A stretch of DNA of 64,000 nucleotides from Dentipellis sp. KUC8613 (GCA_002286715.1 NSJX01000006.1:62001-126000), one strand, 5' to 3'; shown: positions 1-11,198, counted from the stretch's first letter. The notes: generated by a model from the sequence alone, not told the origin. Translations and numbers: made by a program.

Positions 1-1047
1 ATTGGTGAGCTGCTCGGCCGCCAGGTCGGCATGTCGCACGGCAAGGGCGGCTCCATGCACATCTTCACGCCCCGCTTCTTCGGTGGAAACGGTATCGTCG
101 GCGCGCAGGTCCCCGTCGGCGCTGGTCTTGCGTTTGCGCAGAAGTACCTCGAGAAGCCGACCGCGACGTTTGCGATGTACGGCGATGGTGCTAGCAACCA
201 GGGCCAGGTGTTCGAGGCGTTCAACATGGTGCGTGTTACTCCCCATCGTTTGGACTGTGATACTGATACACGCTGTTCAGGCGAAACTCTGGAACCTCCC
301 CTGCGTTTTCGTGTGCGAGAACAACAAATACGGCATGGGTACCTCTGCGGAGCGCAGCTCTTCTAACACGGAGTACTACACCCGTGGTGACAAAATTCCT
401 GGTATTCAGGTGCGTATCTCATTATCTATTGCTTTTACGTGTCTTACACTCATATGCTCGCGCAGGCAAACGGCATGGACATCATTGCGACCGCGCAGGC
501 TGTCAAGTACGCGCGCGACTGGGTGATCTCCGGCAAGGGCCCGCTCCTGCTCGAGTTCGTTACCTACCGCTACGGTGGTCACTCGTGCGTGTTACGTTAG
601 TTAGGTGCGATGCATATATTGACGTCGAGCACACAGCATGTCCGACCCCGGCACCACCTACCGCACCCGTGAGGAGATCCAGCGCATGCGTAGCACGCAG
701 GACCCCATCCGCGGCCTGCAGCGCTACATCGAGGAGTGGGGCGTCGCGACTGAGGAGGAGCTGAAGGTGCGCTGCTTGATTTCTCCACGGCCCTGCCTAA
801 CGCTAACATCGACCCACAGAAAATCGACAAGGAGGCCAAGGCGACCGTCGACAAGGCCGTCGAGGAGGCCAAGGCCTCGCCAGAGCCGCTCATCGAGGAC
901 CTCTGGACCGACATCTACTACAAGGGCACCGAGCCGCCGCACATGCGCGGCCGTGAGCGCGAGGAGGTGCGTTCCTCTTCCATTTTCTCCCACGATCTAA
1001 TACTCGGCACTGACGCTGGCGCGCCGCTGCAGGTCCACCACTACTAG
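1..1047 (+). CDS. PDA1: Pyruvate dehydrogenase E1 component subunit alpha, 5'-truncated by the window edge
   Basis: This is the thiamine-diphosphate-dependent alpha subunit of the mitochondrial pyruvate dehydrogenase complex, which decarboxylates pyruvate to feed acetyl-CoA formation. The window opens inside the gene, so the presequence and N-terminal third are missing. Exons read as 1-228, 281-409, 466-584, 637-766, 820-966 and 1033-1047 and stay in one frame (255 residues to TAG). The ThDP/Mg site is visible as [10 protein letters not shown] followed by [10 protein letters not shown]. The phospho-loop [11 protein letters not shown], the usual target of PDH kinase, is rebuilt across the intron ending at 636. 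The protein ends in EEVHHY, with the last five residues on a 15-nt exon. No damage is seen. Confidence 0.95.
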
Positions 1048-1414
1048 ATGTGCCACCGCGTTGGATTGTTGCTCTGCTATAGACGTTTGTTTGCATTAGT
1101 TACCCCCCACCCACCCCTCCCCTCCCGACCCCGCTTAGGCCTAGGCATAGAGTTGCAGCGCTGTTATTTATCGTAGGTAATTGATGATTGGACGTGCCGA
1201 GGCGTGTCTCTGGATGGACGTGCGTGTGTGCGTGCGTGTGTGTGCGAGTGTAGTGTGGTGTGTGTGTGGTGTGGTGTTTGGTCCCGTCTATTCTGAGCGA
1301 ATTTATGGGTCGTGTCTTCGTTCTTGTTGGGAATATGCACTGGACTGGATTCTCGAAGCGCGTGGAGCCAAACGCGAGCGGATCAAAAAGATATCAGGCT
1401 CCTAGAGGACCAAG
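1048..1414. other. Intergenic, PDA1 3' flank with GT-rich tract
   Basis: There is no coding signal. A C-rich run lies near 1103-1132 and an impure GT/GTGC simple repeat near 1218-1276. This is probably the 3' UTR and terminator region of PDA1. Confidence 0.6.
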
Positions 1415-1487
1415 TACCACCGATGGGGCTCGAACCCACAACCCCTGCCTTAGGAAGGCAATGCGCTACCAATTACGCCACGATGGC
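1415..1487 (-). tRNA. tRNA-Arg(CCU)
   Basis: On the minus strand a 73-nt cloverleaf folds without an intron. The acceptor GCCATCG pairs with CGGTGGT (with two G-U pairs). The D arm has GCGT and AGCG, and the anticodon stem TTGCC/GGCAG encloses the loop TTCCTAA, giving anticodon CCU (reads AGG). The T arm is GTGGG-TTCGAGC-CCCAT. The A and B boxes are intact and the discriminator base is A. Confidence 0.9.
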
Positions 1488-1655
1488 TTGATGAACTATA
1501 TGATATATGCGTCGAAAAGGTGGGGGGCAGGGGAGACAACTTTTGAGTTAAAAAGCAAGTGGGGACTATGTAGTAGGAAGGGTGGTCAAGTACTCGATTG
1601 CTCTGGGCCAGGCTGGGAAAAGAAACACGTAAGAATTGGGATTGCAGCTAGTGTC

Positions 1656-1729
1656 GGTTCGATGGCGTAGTTGGTTATCGCATCTGTCTAACACACAGAA
1701 GGTCCCCGGTTCGAGCCCGGGTCGAATCA
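1656..1729 (+). tRNA. tRNA-Val(AAC)
   Basis: The 74-nt cloverleaf has acceptor GGTTCGA pairing with TCGAATC, anticodon stem TCTGT/ACAGA and loop CTAACAC, so the anticodon is AAC. The T arm CCCGG-TTCGAGC-CCGGG is perfect. There is no intron. The sequence is identical to the copy at 41434-41507. Confidence 0.95.
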
Positions 1730-1997
1730 TCATGTAGTCAACGGAACCTTTTTCCCTCTTTGTGCGCACGAGTACTCATTACCCTACAGCTCGTCAATAT
1801 CAGTGCTTGCCTCGAAAATGCGATGTCCTCATTGGATGGTCTCGCGGACTGTGAACAGTTCAAGATCGGACATAATATTGTATGGGGTGAGCTACGATTG
1901 GTATATCCTGCTCTTTTGGTCAAAATGGCAAGGTGTCTCCACCGAAATGCAAGTACATGGGGGAAGAAAGCGAAAGGAAGACCTGCGAAGACACGGA

Positions 1998-2915
1998 CTA
2001 GAAGATACAGTACATTAAAGTACGTCGTACAAATAAATATAATAATGCGGGGAGACTCCATTCTCGGGTGCTCGTACAACATAACAAAACATCTCGTCGT
2101 ACCGTCGCGGGGTGGGGTCGTCGTAATACATTGACAGTGGCATGTGGGAGGGGTATCGCCCTCGTCTTCGCGCTCAGAGCGTGGCCTGGGGCTTCTCCGG
2201 CGCGGGCCGTTTTCGATAGAACTAGATCCGCAGGAACAAGCTCAGTGACATCCTTCGATACACACCCGGCAGCACGACATACCGTCCACGAGAACCTCCT
2301 ATGATGCGCCGCCTCCTGCTCCTTCCCGAGCTCGGGCGTCTTCGGCACCTTCTTCTTCTTCTCGGGCTCATACACGACATGCCCGTTCCTAACGACAAGC
2401 TTCTCCTCGGGGTCCGGCATCGACGAGCCTTCGTCGCGCGTCGGCGGGCGGTAGATGGACCCGACGAGCGGGATGACGCCCGTGGGGCTGACCGCGCGGT
2501 ACTCGTCGGTGTACCCGCCGTGGCGGTTGTCCGTCGTCATCGACGGGTACGACAGGTCCGCGTACGAGACGGTCACCGCGCGCGCGAGCGGCGCGATGGG
2601 CGCGATGCCCGGCAGCTCGCCGATCGTCGACGCGTCGTCGTCGTCCTCGCCGCTGTGCGTGTGGTGGTGCACGGGCGCGGGCGACGGCGCGGGTGCGGGC
2701 GCTGCCGCCGCCCGGCGCGCTACGGCGGGCGGGTGCAGGTGCCAGCGGCCTGCGCGGACGCTGTGGTCGTTGTCGTAGCCTGCAGAGAAGGTGCGGCTGA
2801 GGAGGTTGCGCGCTGAAATCGTCCGCTTTGACTCTGGCCTCGCTGCTTCAGATGGTGCAGCGGTGGTGGTGGCGGTAGTGGTGGTGTTGGTGGTAGAGGT
2901 GTTCGGGGATACCAT
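1998..2915 (-). CDS. Hypothetical protein with Thr-rich N-terminus
   Basis: I do not recognise a family. The reading frame starts at ATG 2915 with a Thr/Ala-rich leader (about residues 5-20), then Pro/Ala- and His-rich low complexity and an acidic patch (GEDDDDAS). A more ordered stretch follows (SYADLSYPSM, GVIPLVGSIYRPP, KLVVRNGHVVYEPEKKKK). A TATATAAG box on the minus strand at 2954-2961 sits just upstream of the ATG, which supports the start. A GTATGT donor near 2283 follows HHRRFSWT, so the last 100 or so residues of the continuous frame may be intron read-through and the true C-terminus is uncertain. Frame and promoter make it a likely gene, but its function is unknown. Confidence 0.55.
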   Translation of the reverse strand: MVSPNTSTTNTTTTATTTAAPSEAARPESKRTISARNLLSRTFSAGYDNDHSVRAGRWHLHPPAVARRAAAAPAPAPSPAPVHHHTHSGEDDDDASTIGELPGIAPIAPLARAVTVSYADLSYPSMTTDNRHGGYTDEYRAVSPTGVIPLVGSIYRPPTRDEGSSMPDPEEKLVVRNGHVVYEPEKKKKVPKTPELGKEQEAAHHRRFSWTVCRAAGCVSKDVTELVPADLVLSKTARAGEAPGHALSAKTRAIPLPHATVNVLRRPHPATVRRDVLLCCTSTREWSLPALLYLFVRRTLMYCIF

Positions 2916-3867
2916 GGTGGTCGAACTGATGGGGCGGGTCGAGGCTGCAGGAACTTATATAGGGGTTAGGCAAGGTACGGGCGGGACAGGAGGTCGAGTC
3001 CGGGGACATTCTCGCCTTGAATACTCACTAGTCCGCGGCCACCGTGCGGCGTAGGCGTCATAGTTCAGCGGATGCTGGGCGAGCTGCGCCGAGACCAGCC
3101 ACCCTCCGCCTCGGCCCGATCTTATCTTATCGGCTCCTCCTTCTCCCTGTTCCTGCCGCCGCCGCCGGCCCAACGCTCATCTCCCCGTGGGGTGCCCGTT
3201 CTCTCCTCCGGCAAGTTCAAAAATACCAACGCTTCCGTTGAGTCTATCTTTGCATCATAAATTGATCGATGCGGTGCAAAGCGGCCCGCACGGCCTGAAC
3301 ACTGCAGTGGCCACATGCTTTGATGCTGTAGCGAGTTAGGTTCCGTCGTCGCGACCCGTGGTTACCGCCGGGAAATGCTGATTTTCTCCACCATGCTTTG
3401 CTTGAGGCAGTCGTCAGGGGCGTGTCAATACGACATATCGCTCCAGCGCACTTGGTGGGCAATTATTTTCTGCAGTTAACGTTGTAGCTCCTCCCAAAAT
3501 TTTCTGTGGTATAATTGATACAGAAACTCAATTGAAGGTGGCATGCCACGTTCTCAACAAGTGGGCCATATCATCTGCTATTTTTGATGTCACATGCTCA
3601 CTCAAATCTCCACCGAAACGCCCGGAGGAGAGGAACCACTACGCTTGGCACGGTAAGTAAACATACTTGTAGCTGTTCCAACTTCGGGCATCATGATAGG
3701 CCCTTTGGACAGGTGGTCGGAAGTGCCGTGCCACTATTTTTGTGTGCGCTCTAATGGACAGACGGTATAAAGCCGTTCGAGGTTTCACCATGCCTCAACA
3801 ACCCCGCATCCACTCACCTGCTAAATTCTTGTGACCTTTCACGCGTTTTCCCAGCCGATTTTACGCC
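2916..3867. other. Intergenic between divergent genes
   Basis: No coding region is supported. It holds the promoter of the minus-strand hypothetical (left end) and that of methyltransferase 1 (right end). Several short open frames are compositionally random. Confidence 0.6.
3766..3772 (+). promoter_or_regulatory. TATA box of methyltransferase 1
   Basis: TATAAAG lies about 96 bp before the ATG at 3868. Equivalent boxes precede paralogue 2 (6637-6642) and paralogue 3 (47607-47613, minus strand), so all three keep a TATA-type promoter. Confidence 0.5.
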
Positions 3868-5208
3868 ATGAGTACAGCCGCAGAAGTCTCTCAAGTTTCA
3901 GGCTACGGAGCTACCGTGCGTTAGACCTCATCTGACCGATGGTCACTCGTGTCTCACCTCCGACCCTGTAGAGCGGGGAGACAGAATGGTCAAGGTGGGT
4001 GAACTCGCTCAATGCTGAGTTGCCGCGGCGGCTTATCCTGAATGGCAGACTCGACGCCATGCACACAGGCATCACGCAGTTCCTCGATGGTAAATTGACA
4101 CCGGCGCCGCTCGAGAATTCGAACCCGCGGAAGATCCTCGAGCTCGGGTACGTCCCCTCACCGTCTCATTTTCGCCGCCGAACTGACATATTCGCTGTCC
4201 CCTCATCCAGTGCTGGGTCTGGCGCATGGTGCGCATTTTCGCCCGCTGTAGATCCTTGCCATTCTGAACACATACATACAACAGGGCAATCCAAGCTGCA
4301 AAGCAATTTCCCGGAGCCGAAGTCATCGCATCCGACATCAGCCCCATCCCCCCTCGGTGTGTCCACCCAATTCGCCCCAGTCGCGCCACTCACCTCCGCC
4401 CAGTCCCCTTCCGCCAAACCTGCGCTTCGAGCGCGCGGATCTCACGCAGCCCCTCCCCTTCGCGCCGGCCAGCTTCGACATCGTGCACCTCCGCTTCGTC
4501 CTCGCCCACGTACGCTCCCGCCTGCCTCCCCCCTTCCACGTCACTGTCACTGATCCACAACCCGCCCACCCATCCACGCAGATCCCGCACGGCAGCAGCC
4601 TCCTGCCGCAGATCGCCGCGCTCGTCGCGCCCGGCGGCTGGCTCCTCGTCGACGACTTGAACCTGCCGACCTGGGCCCTCGGAGAGAACGGCGGCGATGG
4701 GGGCGCCCCGAACATCCGGCGCTGCATCGAGCGCTACGGGGCGTACATGCTCGCGAACGCGCAGGAGCCCGTGATGGCGGATGTGCTCGTCGAGCGCGTG
4801 CGCGCGCTGGGCATCGGGGAGGTCGAGGCGGCGCGGACGGATTTCGTGATCAATTCCGTCGTGGACGGTGCGTTCGAGTTCTTTGTCCTTCCCTGTCTTC
4901 CCTCTCCATTCCTTTGCTTTCCTTGCCGTTCCTTTCTTGGTCGAAAGCCGCCAGCAGCTCGACGTCCGGAGCCTGTTGACTGACGTGCGGATGCAGATCC
5001 CGCGCACCAGCGCCTGAGCGAGGTCTTCCGCGAGTCGATATGCGGCTACTACGTGAATCCGATGGCGCCTGCCGTCCGCGCGTACGGCGTCACGCCCGAG
5101 GTACAGCAGGGGTTCAGGGACGAGATGGGCATGCCGGATTGGAGGATGCGTTTTTCGACGGTGTTGACGTGGACGCGCAAGGCGCCTGAAGCTATCAGCG
5201 ATGCGTAA
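3868..5208 (+). CDS. LaeA/UMTA-like SAM-dependent methyltransferase, paralogue 1
   Basis: This is a class I SAM-dependent methyltransferase of the fungal LaeA/UMTA type; the substrate is unknown. Eight exons give a clean 287-residue frame: 3868-3915, 3972-3994, 4049-4147, 4211-4228, 4285-4356, 4404-4509, 4582-4867 and 4997-5208. Motif I is ILELGAGSGAWAIQAA, the acidic end of strand 2 is EVIASD, and FERADLTQPLPF and VAPGGWLLVDD form the later motifs. Exon 2 (23 nt) and exon 4 (18 nt) are micro-exons; exon 4 encodes just the glycine loop AGSGAW. The C-terminus carries PMAPAVRAYGVTPE, shared with paralogues 2 and 3. There is no signal peptide, so it is probably cytosolic or nuclear. The gene lies head-to-tail with paralogue 2. 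Confidence 0.85.
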
Positions 5209-6714
5209 ATGGGTACTAGTCGGGTGTGAGTGTACTTGAATAGCGCAGAAAGTTTCTTGGTGCGGTATGCTGCTGCTTCAGTTGACATGTGTTACCTTCT
5301 GTTATGGAAAGTATTATTATGGGATGCGGACACTTGATAGCGATGCGACAACGCTGCCGTGAAAATTGCATCTGCGCCACAGGCAGGAAGCGAATGCATG
5401 CCATGTCCAGCATGTCATTCGCCGGATTATTAGCTTAGGGCATTCTTGCCCCTGGTCCGGGGTCATGGCGTCGTTAATATCTCAGAGGGCTCGAAACCAG
5501 CGGCGTGGAGTATCACCATGTCAATCACCCAGCTGCCAGTGCGTATCTCACCTCCAAGTTCTCTGCGGTTTTAGTTCCTCGCTGGTGTCGGCTGCTGCTT
5601 AAGCTTCTTAGGACCAAGGGCTCTCCAACGTGGCCGCGTAGCATACCCTTGAATACGTCATTAGTACGGCTGCTCTAACGAGGCAGTGAACGCAATGCGG
5701 ACTCGCTCGGCGATGGTAGGAGCTCTCTTCTCTTGTTAGCCTCGTTTCTTGAACGAAGAGGCGCACGTTGTGCTCCCCGGGATGCCCGCCGGAAAAGATC
5801 GATATGATGTTCGTCAGGTGCCGACCGTCCGAATTGCCGCGCCGAACGTCGGAGAAAGCTATGCCCTGCCGGAGTCGTAGTCGGAGCTTGAATCTCAAAA
5901 CAATTGCTATGCTCTGCTCCGGCCTCCAGCGGCCTGGCCAACACCAGGTGGCAGGTGGTCCCCTCCGACTCGGAGCATCTTCGTCTTGAGTGCTCTCGCT
6001 ACTTGAAGTAATCCGCTAAGGATCAATCGCACATTGTGCGTGCCGGCTCAACTAACACGATGCTCATATGACACGCACTTTACTCCGAGTCTCCCTCGGG
6101 AAGTTCACGTTAGCAGCAGGTGAGTCTTATCAGTCGCATTCTTCAAAGTGTAGCCCCGCATCATGCAATCGGTAGAAGCAGTGTCACCATCGTGCAGTGC
6201 ATAGTGCATGGATCTTCTATATTTCTGCCATGATGTCCGGTGACCACCACCGAAGGACGGCAAAGTCCTTAGCGATGTTTCATGCTTCATTGCAGGCGGT
6301 CGTCTGTTTCAATACGCAAGTACGATCCGCCATGTGAGTGCTATTGGAATTTTACGCCTTTCCGTGTGGTTTGTGGGACCCGCACTGTTCTCTGCCAGCA
6401 GCATGACCATCGTAAGGTATATCCATATTTTATCTCAGTCCTGATCTTACTCATTCATCACATCAGCGCAGGAAGCAGAACCTCTGTGATCTACGGAAAA
6501 ATAAGCATCGCAGTATGGGATGATATCGAAATCTCATACATCACGATCGGGCTTGTAGTTGAGGCGGACGAACCCGCCGCGTGTCCTTTCCTATGCGAGC
6601 GTCCGCCAGGCAACACAGGCACGCCTTTGTTCCTACTATAAGTACGCTCGGCACCACACGCCCGATCAAATATCTCGAATCCGTACGCATTTCTCCCTCT
6701 GTTAGATTCACACC
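5209..6714. other. Intergenic between tandem methyltransferase genes
   Basis: This 1.5-kb stretch holds only short open frames with no recognisable domain on either strand. A minus-strand open stretch at 5608-5944 was examined and could not be assigned. The 3' end contains the promoter of methyltransferase 2. Confidence 0.5.
6637..6642 (+). promoter_or_regulatory. TATA box of methyltransferase 2
   Basis: TATAAG lies about 73 bp upstream of the ATG at 6715. It is comparable in place to the boxes before the other two paralogues. Confidence 0.45.
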
Positions 6715-8050
6715 ATGAGCCCCGCTGGAGAATTCTCTCATCAAGGCTCTGCGCCGCAGCCTGAGCCTTTTCAGGCGCAAACGCCAATTCGCGCAGGCTA
6801 CGCACCTACCGTACGGTGATTCATCTCATACATGGGCGGCATTGACTCAGATCGATCCAATCATTGTAGAGCGGAGAAACAGAATGGGCTCGGTGCGCAA
6901 TTACTTTCCACCGCTTCTTACAGGCATGGGCGAGACTGAAGGAATGATTGCCAGACTCGACGCGATGCACATCGGAATCACACAGTTCATCGACGGCAGG
7001 CTGACCCCAGCGCCGATTGAGAATTCGAACCCACGGAGGATCCTAGAACTTGGGTTCGTCTTCGTTCGCTCTATCTGGCACCCACAATGCTGACTCTACT
7101 GGTGCATATTCGTTTCCATCAGTGCTGGATCGGGTGCATGGTATATTTAACCCCCAAAATTCTATGACCATCCTATCGAACGACATTTAACAGGGCGATC
7201 CAAGCCGCACAGCAATTCCCAGAAGCCGAAGTCATTGCATCCGACATCAATCCCCTCCCTTCGCGGTGCGCCTCCACAACGAGTATACTCAATTCTAACC
7301 GCACGCTAACGCCCTATCAGACCCCTCCCCCCGAACATGCGCTTTGAGCGCGCAGATCTCACACAGCCACTCCCCTTCGCACCGGCCAGCTTCGACATCG
7401 TGCACCTCCGGCTAGTCCTCTGCCACGTACGAACCTTTCTACCCTCCCGCTCTCCCACCCGAAACCTACATCGCTCAACTACACCTAGATCCCACACGGT
7501 CACACGCTCCTCCCGCGCCTCGCCGCGCTCGTCGCACCAGGCGGCTGGCTCCTCATCGACGACGGCAACATGCCAACCTGGGCCCTCACCGGCGACAACG
7601 ACGGCGGCGCACCGAACATGCGCCGCTGCATCGAGGGCTACGACGCGTACATGCGCGCGAACGAGCAGGACCCGGCCATCGCGGAGTCGCTCGTGGGCTA
7701 TTTACGTGCGCTGCGCGAGAAATGTGGGTTTGGGGAGGTTTGGGCGGCGAGGACGGATTTTCTGATTAATGATGCGCTGCCGGGTGCGTTGGTGTCTTCT
7801 TTCGTTTTCTCTGCGGGTTGGGATGATGCTGACGGTGGGTGATTGGATAGATCCCGCACAGCAGCGTCTTAGCGAGATCTTGCGCGAGTCGATGCGCCGG
7901 ATCTATACGAACTCCATGGCGCCTGCCGTCCGCGCGTATGGCATCACGCCCGAGGCGCAGCGCGGGTATATAGAGGAGGCGGGCGGGACAGAATGGAGGG
8001 CGCGTCTGACGCTTTTGGTGACATGGACGCAGAAAGCCGTTGAGGCCTGA
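6715..8050 (+). CDS. LaeA/UMTA-like SAM-dependent methyltransferase, paralogue 2
   Basis: This is the same family as the gene at 3868. Eight exons (6715-6810, 6870-6892, 6955-7053, 7123-7140, 7194-7265, 7321-7426, 7489-7783 and 7851-8050) sum to 302 residues plus stop with every phase consistent. The internal exon lengths 23, 99, 18, 72 and 106 nt are identical to paralogue 1, and exon 7 differs by three codons. Motif I is ILELGAGSGAWAIQAA, then EVIASD, FERADLTQPLPF and VAPGGWLLIDD, with the C-terminal PAVRAYGITPEAQ. The N-terminal exon is longer and less conserved than in paralogue 1. The donor of intron 3 is GTTCGT, weaker than usual here. It looks functional and arose by tandem duplication. 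Confidence 0.85.
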
Positions 8051-8528
8051 ATGTTATGGACAGGTGGAGTAAGACGACGAGGATGAGATCCTGGACCGTA
8101 TTTGGAGTCGGAAATGCCAATGTGTAATATCTATAGCCTGTTTACAATAGGGCCATTCATGCATGTAGATTGAAGAGACAGTACATGACGCAGTCTCAAG
8201 TCGCACACTGCCCTAGCAGCAGGTTCATCTCCCCTACGAATCCTCTCACCCTGTACCGGGATCACGGCGTTCAAATTTGAGAATCTGTGAGTAAACAACT
8301 CATCCATTATCCCTGAGGTACGCTAGGCACGCTTCGCGCATCCCAAACAACGCCGTCACGCTCCCCAGCGATACCATTACACAACGTACACAACACACCA
8401 GAATTTCATTTACCCCTAGTACCAGTACCAGTGAGGAACCACAGGTTCTCATCATCATCGTCCATCGTCCATCGTATACGTCAAACACCAAGCCTATCCA
8501 AGCGAGCAACTCGTCGCAAATCCCCAGC
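8051..8528. other. Intergenic between convergent genes
   Basis: This is 3'-flanking sequence of methyltransferase 2 (plus) and the DUF3835 gene (minus). No coding or RNA feature is seen. Confidence 0.6.
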
Positions 8529-10932
8529 TTACGACCTCTCCGCCCTAAACCTCGACACTTTTCCCCCCTGCTGCGCCGCCTGCGCCTGCCCCGCCCTCGG
8601 CCCACCCCCTTCCTTCACCGCAGCCGCCATCACCGCCGGCGGCCTCGCTGGCCTACTCGCACCCTCGGGCGGCTGGAACGACGGCGAGTCGACGACCATC
8701 GACGGCATGTGGCCTCCCGGCGGCATGAACGACGGCGAGTCGACAATCATAGACGGGAACGCGGGCGCGTGCGGCAGCGCGGACGCCATGCTCGCGGGGA
8801 GGGGCGGCGCGCTCGGGCGCGGGGTGGCCACTGGCATGCGGGGCGCGGGCGATGCGAGGGCGGGGATCGCGATGGCGTTGGCGTTGGCGTTGGTGCGCAT
8901 GGAGGACCCTTCCCGGGACATCGGCGAGCGCTGGCCCCCCGTGCTCTTGGACGACTCGCCGGCAGGCCGGCGCTCGACGACGGAGGTCCCGGTTGGCAAT
9001 TTTGGCGAGGAGCGCGTGGCGGTTGATATGGGCGTGACGTCGCGGTCCCTGTCTGAAGCCGAAGCCGAAGCTGTGGTCGAAAGTGAGTCGGTGCTGACGG
9101 ATGGGAGCCTGTTCAGTTTGAACTTCGAGGTCTTGGACTGCGCGGGCGCGGCGGTGGGCGCGGCAACCGTAGGTGGGGTCGCCGACGCGCTCGAGTCCAC
9201 CGCTAAGGTCTCCGATGACGCCGTCGTCGACGTCGTCTCGCTGTCTGCCGGTTTCCCGTACGCACGCTCGAGTGCGGCGACGAGCGCTTCCGCGTTCTGC
9301 TCCGCGCCCGCATTGGTCACCTGCCCACGCCGCAAGGCGCTCATGAACTCCTTCACGTCATCGTCGTCCTCTTCGCTGGCGCTCTCGCCTTCCTCGCCGC
9401 CCACGAGTTGGCCGTCTTCGACCTTGCCTAGGCGCACGGCGCGTTTGAGCAAGGGTGTGGTCCCTGGAAGGACAGATGCTCCTAGAGATGTAGAAGGTGT
9501 GGTTGAAGGCAAGCTGGTATTGTACGCCTTGGTGACACGAGTAGACTTGAATTTCGATTGCTCGGGTTTTGGATGCGGGTTTGAGAGAGTTGCTTCCAGA
9601 GGGACATCCTACAGCATCGGACTATAAATGAGGCACCAGCAGTGTCGATGGTAATAAGGACTCACTGGTTGATCCCACTCATCCATCGGTTCATGCGAGT
9701 GAGCGGACATTGCGCGAGCAGCGTCAATCCCGATACTGTCCCGTTTTTTGAAGTATTCCAAAGCGATCTCGCGATGATGACTCGCCGTGTCGAAGTCAAA
9801 TTCCTCGTCGATAACCGGATCGTCCGGGGACTCAGGCTCGTCCTCTTCTTCAGAGTCAAACGAGCCATGATCCGACACGATGATGTCACCTTCATCAGAG
9901 TCTGCAGGAACAGGCGAGCCAGGCACGGATTCATCATCCGAGTCTCTGTCTGGCGGGGGCGGCGACATGATCGCTTTGGATACAGGCTTGCTCGGGAAGC
10001 GTTCGACGACTTCGATCTTCATAGTAGGCCGGTTTTCTGGTGCGCGCAGTTTGGCGGGGACAACGTCTCCCCATTCTGCCTTTGCGCCGGCTTTGCTCGA
10101 AGGTCCAGAGAGCGGGGTCTTCGAGGACTCGCCCGCGTTCCCTGTTGGTAGCTGTGCGAAAGATACCTTCTTCTTTGGCTTTTTACTCTTCTTCTCCGCC
10201 TCCATCTCGAGATCCTGTCGGAGCTGATCCTCTTTCGCTTTCTCTTCTCTTTCCCGAGCATCTGTGAGATTCTTCAGAAGTGCTTTGCCCATCTTCTTTT
10301 GCATATCCTTCGCCGCCTTCAGCCTCTCGAGCTCTTTCCGCGCATTGTCCTTCCGCTTCTCGTACTCCTCCCGCATCCTCTGCTGCTCGAGCAGTTCATT
10401 CCTTTCCTGCTCCCTCTCCTCCTCTTCCTCCAGCAGGTCCAGAATACGTTCCATTTCGGCATGACGTAGCGCCTTGTCTTGTGACGTGCGGACTGGAATT
10501 AGCGGAGGCTCTTCGAGAACCGGCCCTTCTGGTATGGGGGGCACCTCCGCGCCAGCCATGGGCTCGTTGATATCGACGATGGGAAGACCCTCCTCGTTAA
10601 CGAGCTATCCAACCCATAAGTGCCCACTGGAGCTTGGATCGGAATAAAAGCGCACCTCACCCCGCTCGTTTCGCCGCTCCGCGACTCCAGCCGGTGCTTC
10701 TGCATCTCCGAGAAGCTCGCCCAGCTTGTCCGAGAGACGTTGAATATTCTCACCCATCACTTTCCCGCCGTTATCGGTGCTGCCGCCACTCTCGGGCGAT
10801 ATCGACTGCAGAAGTGCCTCCAAGGCTTTGCGAAAGTCAGATGTGGAGCTATGTGGCCCAGCACGAAACAAAAGTACCTTCCACCCTGCCCGAGCTCAAA
10901 TCCCGCGTCGTTCCGGTCGTCGAGTTCGCCAT
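8529..10932 (-). CDS. URI/Bud27-like protein with DUF3835-type C-terminus
   Basis: It is likely related to the unconventional prefoldin URI/Bud27, which links RPB5 and prefoldin-like chaperones to RNA polymerase assembly and TOR signalling. Four exons on the minus strand (10932-10878, 10825-10656, 10604-9666, 9608-8529) give 747 residues with phases that close exactly. After a short N-terminus comes ERRNERGE-LVNEEGLPIVDI, a long charged coiled coil (ALRHAEMERILDLLEEEEER onward), KKKVSFAQLP, the VVERFPSKPVSKAI segment, acidic patches, and basic motifs SKFKSTRVTK and KVSRFRAERS. The N-terminal prefoldin domain typical of URI is not present in the exons found. It shares a 266-bp divergent promoter with PNO1. 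Confidence 0.65.
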
Positions 10933-11198
10933 GATTCAATTTTTCGTGAGTTGGGGGCTGGCGGGGAAGTGGTAAATGAGATAAACGTGCAAGGAACGCT
11001 CCGCCAATGTTTTATGCAGACGAGCAGAATGGAGGAACAAGCGCCCATCACGTAACAGGTATAGCAGTGCGGCACTTGCCGAGCAGCCGCCTGCAGGACA
11101 CGGGCGCCTGATCTCGGAATTTTCGATCCTTTCATTTTGTCAAGTCCTCTCGACTTTCGTCTATTTTCTTTACTTTCTCTCCGAAAAAGACTATCGCC
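10933..11198. promoter_or_regulatory. Divergent promoter, DUF3835 gene / PNO1
   Basis: The two start codons are 266 bp apart on opposite strands, so both upstream regions must lie here. No clear TATA box was seen. Confidence 0.5.

Noticed and set aside
5608..5944. Minus-strand open frame between the tandem methyltransferases
   Set aside because: It is open in two frames at once, Arg/Ser-rich, without a domain or plausible exon borders.
8431..9627. 398-codon plus-strand open frame
   Set aside because: It is the shadow of the DUF3835 gene on the opposite strand, whose exons have consistent phases and recognisable motifs.
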